8,635 nucleotides of DNA, taken from the NCBI GenBank assembly GCA_902494945.1, contig CABUVF010000084.1:1-8635 (forward strand), written 5' to 3'. The notes under the pieces are model-generated. The model worked only from the letters and a program-made list of their open reading frames with translations. It ran no database searches and had not been told where the DNA came from. Source of the DNA: an uncultured Collinsella sp. GTDB taxonomy: Bacteria; Actinomycetota; Coriobacteriia; Coriobacteriales; Coriobacteriaceae. Position numbers and translations under genes: made by a program. Numbering within the stretch: the stretch's first letter is position 1; each line of letters begins with the position of its first letter. Below, in pieces: positions 5,686-8,635 of this stretch.

Positions 5686-7347
5686 ATGACCAAGCATGTG
5701 TTCGTAACCGGCGGCGTGGTTTCGTCCCTGGGCAAGGGTATCACCGCGGCCTCGCTGGGCCGTCTGCTCAAGTCGCGTGGCTACAAAGTAACGATGCAGA
5801 AGGCCGACCCGTATCTGAACGTCGACCCCGGTACCATGAGCCCGTTCCAGCATGGTGAGGTCTTCGTTACCGAGGATGGTTACGAGTCCGACCTGGACTT
5901 GGGTCATTACGAGCGCTTTATTGATGAGAACCTGACCCGCGATTCCAACTTTACGACCGGTGCCATCTACAAAAGCCTAATCGCCCGTGAGCGTCGCGGC
6001 GACTTTTTGGGCGGTACCGTGCAGGTGATTCCTCACGTCACCAATGCCATTAAGGACAAGTTTCGCCGCATCGAGGAGCAGACCGGCTCCGATGTAGTCA
6101 TCACCGAGCTGGGCGGCACGATCGGCGACATCGAGTCCCAACCGTTTGTCGAGGCCATCCGTCAGTACCGCAAGGAGGCCGGCCCCGAGAACGTCTGCTA
6201 CATCCACGTGTCGCTCGTTCCCTATATCGCCGCCGCCCACGAGGTCAAGACCAAGCCCACGCAGCATTCCGTCAAGGAGCTCCGCAGCTTTGGCATCCAG
6301 CCCGATATTATCGTGCTGCGCTCCGACCACCATATCGATGACGCTATCCGCGGAAAGATCGCAAGCTTCTGCGACGTCGACACCGATTGCGTCTTTACCA
6401 ACGAGGACTGCGCGAGCATTTACGATGTTCCGCAGCTGCTTGCCGAGCAGGACTTTGACCTGCGCATTTGCGAGCGCCTGGGTCTGGATCCGCGTGAGCG
6501 CGACATGAGCGAGTGGAACGAGTTCCTGCGCAAACAGAATCACGCCAACCATCACGCCGACAAGGTGAAGATCGCCGTCGTGGGTAAGTACACGCAGCTG
6601 CCCGATGCGTACCTGTCGGTTATCGAGGCCCTGCACCATGCGGGCGTCTTCTACGATCGCCATGTGGACGTCCAGCTAGTCGACGGCGAGAGCCTCGATG
6701 AGCAGAATGTCTCCGAGGTTCTAGGCGACGCCTCGGGCATCCTGGTCCCCGGCGGCTTTGGCAAGCGCGCCCTGGAGGGCAAGATCCTCGCGGCCGAGTT
6801 TGCCCGTGAGCACAAGATTCCGTATCTGGGCATTTGCCTGGGTATGCAAGTGGCCGTGTGTGAGTTCGCCCGCAATGTCGTTGGCCTTGCCGGCGCCAGC
6901 TCCTCTGAGTTCGATCCGGATGGCCCGTATAGCGTCATCGACCTGATGAGCTCGCAGGAGGACGTGACTGAGAAGGGCGGCACCATGCGTCTGGGTGCCT
7001 ATCCGTGCAAGCTTGCTGCCGATACCCTTGCTCGCGAGGCATATGGCGAGGAACTCGTCTACGAGCGTCACCGTCACCGCTTTGAGTTCAACAACGCCTT
7101 CCGCGACCAGCTCGAGGATGCCGGCTTGGTTATCTCTGGCCTCTCGCCCGACGAGCGCCTGGTCGAGATGGTCGAGCTGCCGCGCGACGTGCATCCGTGG
7201 TATGTGGCAACCCAGGCTCACCCCGAGTTCAAGAGCCGCCCGACCAACCCGCAGCCGCTGTTCCGCGAGTTCGTGCGCGCTTCGATCGGCCAGCACGAGG
7301 GTGTCGACCGTCTGCAGGTGACGCCCATGAACCTCGCTACGGACTAA
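5686..7347 (+). CDS. pyrG: CTP synthase (glutamine-hydrolysing)
   Basis: The 553-residue cytoplasmic enzyme is full length. It makes CTP from UTP, ATP and glutamine-derived ammonia, the last step of de novo pyrimidine nucleotide synthesis. The N-terminal synthetase domain starts MTKHVFVTGGVVSSLGKGIT with the P-loop GGVVSSLGKG (residues 9-18) and continues with KADPYLNVDPGTMSPFQHGEVFV. The C-terminal class I glutamine amidotransferase domain (about residues 290-540) contains an LVPGGFG oxyanion region, GICLGMQ with nucleophile Cys384, and AHPEF with His512 and Glu514 of the triad. The ATG at 5686 is chosen because the protein begins exactly as the family does; the ribosome binding site (AGG 5674-5676) is modest. 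The xerD gene follows after two bases. The pyrG-xerD neighbourhood is known from Actinomycetota. Confidence 0.98.
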   Translation: MTKHVFVTGGVVSSLGKGITAASLGRLLKSRGYKVTMQKADPYLNVDPGTMSPFQHGEVFVTEDGYESDLDLGHYERFIDENLTRDSNFTTGAIYKSLIARERRGDFLGGTVQVIPHVTNAIKDKFRRIEEQTGSDVVITELGGTIGDIESQPFVEAIRQYRKEAGPENVCYIHVSLVPYIAAAHEVKTKPTQHSVKELRSFGIQPDIIVLRSDHHIDDAIRGKIASFCDVDTDCVFTNEDCASIYDVPQLLAEQDFDLRICERLGLDPRERDMSEWNEFLRKQNHANHHADKVKIAVVGKYTQLPDAYLSVIEALHHAGVFYDRHVDVQLVDGESLDEQNVSEVLGDASGILVPGGFGKRALEGKILAAEFAREHKIPYLGICLGMQVAVCEFARNVVGLAGASSSEFDPDGPYSVIDLMSSQEDVTEKGGTMRLGAYPCKLAADTLAREAYGEELVYERHRHRFEFNNAFRDQLEDAGLVISGLSPDERLVEMVELPRDVHPWYVATQAHPEFKSRPTNPQPLFREFVRASIGQHEGVDRLQVTPMNLATD

Positions 7348-7349
7348 GG

Positions 7350-8291
7350 GTGCCGGCGAATAAGGAACATACCGAAGCTACTCCCTCGTCGCTCGCCGTG
7401 GCGGCGGGGGAGTATCTCGATTACCTCGCGGTCGAGCGGGGCTTGGCGCGCAACACGATTGTGGCCTATCGTCGTGACCTGACGACGTACTGCGCCTATC
7501 TGGAGCGGGCTGACATTGCGACGTTTGAAGATGTGAGCCGTCAGGTCGTGGAGGGCTTCGTTGCCGATCGCCGCGACGGAGGCTATTCCGACGCCTCGGT
7601 GGAGCGCGCGCTTGCTGCCGTGAAGGGCCTGCATGCCTTTTTGGTGCGCGATGGGGCCGTGGCCCAAAACCCGACGGCGGCGTTGCGCCTGCCTAAAAAG
7701 GCTGAGCGTTTGCCGGAGTATCTATCGGTGGAGGATGTCTCGGCGCTGCTCGATCAAGACTTTCCCGAGGGCGAGATGGGACTGCGCGACCATGCCATCT
7801 TGGAAGTGCTCTACGGATGCGGTTTGCGTGTGAGTGAGCTGGTTGGGCTCGATGTGGGCGATATCCATATTGACGATGGCTTTGTACTCGTTCGCGGTAA
7901 GGGCTCAAAGGAACGCCTGTCCCCACTGGTGGGAAGCGCGGCGCGAGCTCTGACGCTCTATGTAACTGAGGGACGTTCTCGCTTGGCGGCCCATGCCCGC
8001 GGAACCGAGACCTCGGCGGTCTTTTTAAATAAGAACGGACGTCGCCTGTCGCGCCAGGCCGTGCATGCGATATGCGAGCGGTATGGGCGTCAGGTGGGGC
8101 TGGTGGGGCTCCATCCCCATACCTTGCGCCACTCCTTTGCCACCCACATGCTCGCGGGCGGTGCCGACCTGCGTGTGCTGCAGGAGATTTTGGGCCATGC
8201 CGATATTTCGACCACGCAGGTCTACACACATGTCGACCGCACGCAACTGACCGAGGTCTATCTGGCGGCGCATCCGCTGGCACATCGCTAG
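7350..8291 (+). CDS. xerD: Site-specific tyrosine recombinase XerD
   Basis: The 313-residue protein has the length and two-domain form of XerC/XerD. The N-terminal core-binding (SAM-like) domain (about residues 17-110) begins AGEYLDYLAVERGLARNTIVAYRRDL. The C-terminal catalytic domain carries all active-site residues: Arg160 (GCGLRVSEL), Lys184 (RGKGSKER), His257 and Arg260 (HTLRHSFATHML), His283 (LGHADISTTQVYTHV) and Tyr292, the nucleophile. Xer proteins resolve chromosome dimers at dif late in replication. XerD rather than XerC is preferred because pyrG and xerD are neighbours in Actinomycetota; sequence alone leaves some doubt. The start is a GTG two bases after the pyrG stop, with only a weak ribosome binding site, so translation is probably coupled to pyrG. 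Codon use is less biased than in pyrG. Confidence 0.92.
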   Translation: MPANKEHTEATPSSLAVAAGEYLDYLAVERGLARNTIVAYRRDLTTYCAYLERADIATFEDVSRQVVEGFVADRRDGGYSDASVERALAAVKGLHAFLVRDGAVAQNPTAALRLPKKAERLPEYLSVEDVSALLDQDFPEGEMGLRDHAILEVLYGCGLRVSELVGLDVGDIHIDDGFVLVRGKGSKERLSPLVGSAARALTLYVTEGRSRLAAHARGTETSAVFLNKNGRRLSRQAVHAICERYGRQVGLVGLHPHTLRHSFATHMLAGGADLRVLQEILGHADISTTQVYTHVDRTQLTEVYLAAHPLAHR

Positions 8292-8326
8292 CACCTCGCT
8301 GACCTGCATATTTATAAATACTAAAG

Positions 8327-8394
8327 GGGACGGGCCCCAGATTGCCGAGACGCACTTTTGCGCGCATGGGCAATCTGGGGCTCGTCCCATTTTT
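8327..8394 (+). terminator. Long-stem terminator after pyrG-xerD
   Basis: Bases 8327-8346 pair with 8369-8388 over 20 bp with a single G-T wobble, followed by A and TTTTT (8390-8394). The 22-base loop holds a further small stem, CGCA with TGCG. The left side is A-rich (AAA before the G run), so it may also work weakly in the opposite direction. The stem is about twice as long as the other terminators in this window. Confidence 0.85.
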
Positions 8395-8554
8395 CGCTAG
8401 ACACCGACGCGGCGGTGGGCCGTGTGTACCGTGGGTGGGGGAGTTTGGGGGCGATGTGAACGGCGTGTAAAGGGACGTAAAAATCGCCTCAAGGTCAACT
8501 TGAAGGTTGAGGTTCGCGGGCGTGGTTCTACAGGTGGCATCCCGCCTTTGCTGC
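8395..8554. other. Gene-free spacer with a dyad
   Basis: No credible gene is seen on either strand. The stretch is G-rich on the + strand. It contains a compound dyad at 8487-8512: CCTCAA (8487-8492) with TTGAGG (8507-8512), and within it TCAAG (8489-8493) with CTTGA (8499-8503). A weak hairpin AGGTGG (8532-8537) with CCGCCT (8542-8547) follows. It probably forms the upstream part of the control region of a gene beyond the window. Confidence 0.45.
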
Positions 8555-8556
8555 AA

Positions 8557-8572
8557 ACACAACATATTGTGT
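8557..8572 (+). promoter_or_regulatory. NrdR box (near consensus)
   Basis: ACACAACATATTGTGT agrees at 15 of 16 positions with the published NrdR operator consensus ACACWATATATWGTGT. It lies within a longer perfect dyad: AAACACAA (8555-8562) and TTGTGTTT (8567-8574) around CATA. NrdR is the ATP/dATP-sensing repressor of ribonucleotide reductase genes. A degenerate second copy (11 of 16) lies at 8598-8613, 41 bases away and so near four helical turns; paired, helically phased sites are typical of NrdR. The regulated gene should lie to the right of the window. Confidence 0.65.
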
Positions 8573-8574
8573 TT

Positions 8575-8590
8575 TCGAACATATGCTCGG
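8575..8590 (+). promoter_or_regulatory. LexA/SOS-box-like site
   Basis: TCGAACATATGCTCGG matches the Gram-positive and actinobacterial SOS box (CGAAC-N4-GTTCG, extended TCGAAC-N4-GTTCGA) at 9 of 10 core and 10 of 12 extended positions. It begins two bases after the NrdR box. Such a match can arise by chance, but its position in a probable promoter region makes it worth recording. Confidence 0.4.
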
Positions 8591-8635
8591 GGGTGTTTTA
8601 CAACATATTGGGGGTGGAATGGTGGGGAGGGGTGG

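Noticed and set aside
5977..6663. 228-codon antisense open frame within pyrG
   Set aside because: It is a shadow of pyrG, whose sense frame carries all expected motifs.
7693..8565. 290-codon antisense open frame over xerD and its terminator
   Set aside because: It reads through the xerD terminator and the catalytic domain in reverse. The product is Pro/Arg/His-rich low-complexity sequence, a typical shadow of high-GC coding DNA.
8589..8632. G-quadruplex at the right edge
   Set aside because: There are four runs of at least three G (8589-8593, 8610-8614, 8624-8627, 8629-8632), but loops of 16 and 9 bases make a stable quadruplex doubtful. The stretch is also cut by the window edge.
1..8635. 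CRISPR array, tRNA, rRNA, insertion sequence or prophage genes
   Set aside because: I saw no regularly spaced repeats, cloverleaf, ribosomal sequence, transposase or phage gene. The only recombinase is the housekeeping XerD.

Overview
The window is ordinary, gene-dense chromosomal DNA of high G+C content from a bacterium. Gene content, codon use and the pyrG-xerD order point to the Actinomycetota. The mix of a fermentative arginine deiminase cluster, a UPF0371/DUF1846 protein and short GC-rich terminators fits a gut Coriobacteriia such as Collinsella; the genus is an inference. All recognisable genes are on the + strand.

Layout. (1) Positions 1-98 hold the last codons of arginine deiminase (arcA). 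Next comes a catabolic ornithine carbamoyltransferase (arcB/argF, 204-1199), then a strong terminator, then a YfcC/DcuC-type membrane carrier (1347-2825), probably the arginine/ornithine antiporter. Together they import arginine, deiminate it to citrulline, phosphorolyse citrulline to ornithine and carbamoyl phosphate, and export ornithine. Carbamate kinase is not in the window. (2) Positions 2826-3430 are about 600 bases without a credible gene. They are full of inverted repeats: a terminator, several perfect or near-perfect hairpins, a 16-base direct repeat and a 21-bp-arm inverted repeat. They end in the promoter of the next gene. (3) Positions 3431-4912 encode a full-length DUF1846 protein with a Gly-rich GPGSGK loop, closed by a terminator. 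(4) Positions 5169-5507 encode a small winged-helix regulator with an operator-like dyad over its promoter and its own terminator. (5) pyrG (CTP synthase, 5686-7347) and xerD (tyrosine recombinase, 7350-8291) form a tight pair with two bases between them, closed by an unusually long 20-bp hairpin terminator. (6) Positions 8395-8635 hold no gene and look like the upstream control region of a gene beyond the window. They contain a near-consensus NrdR box and, next to it, a near-consensus LexA/SOS box, which suggests that a ribonucleotide reductase, nrdR or lexA-type gene follows.

No novel multi-gene system is visible. The observations most worth checking are regulatory: the NrdR plus SOS-like site pair at the right edge, a pyrG leader whose predicted C-run start can pair just upstream of the ribosome binding site, and the structured repeat-rich gap before the DUF1846 gene.
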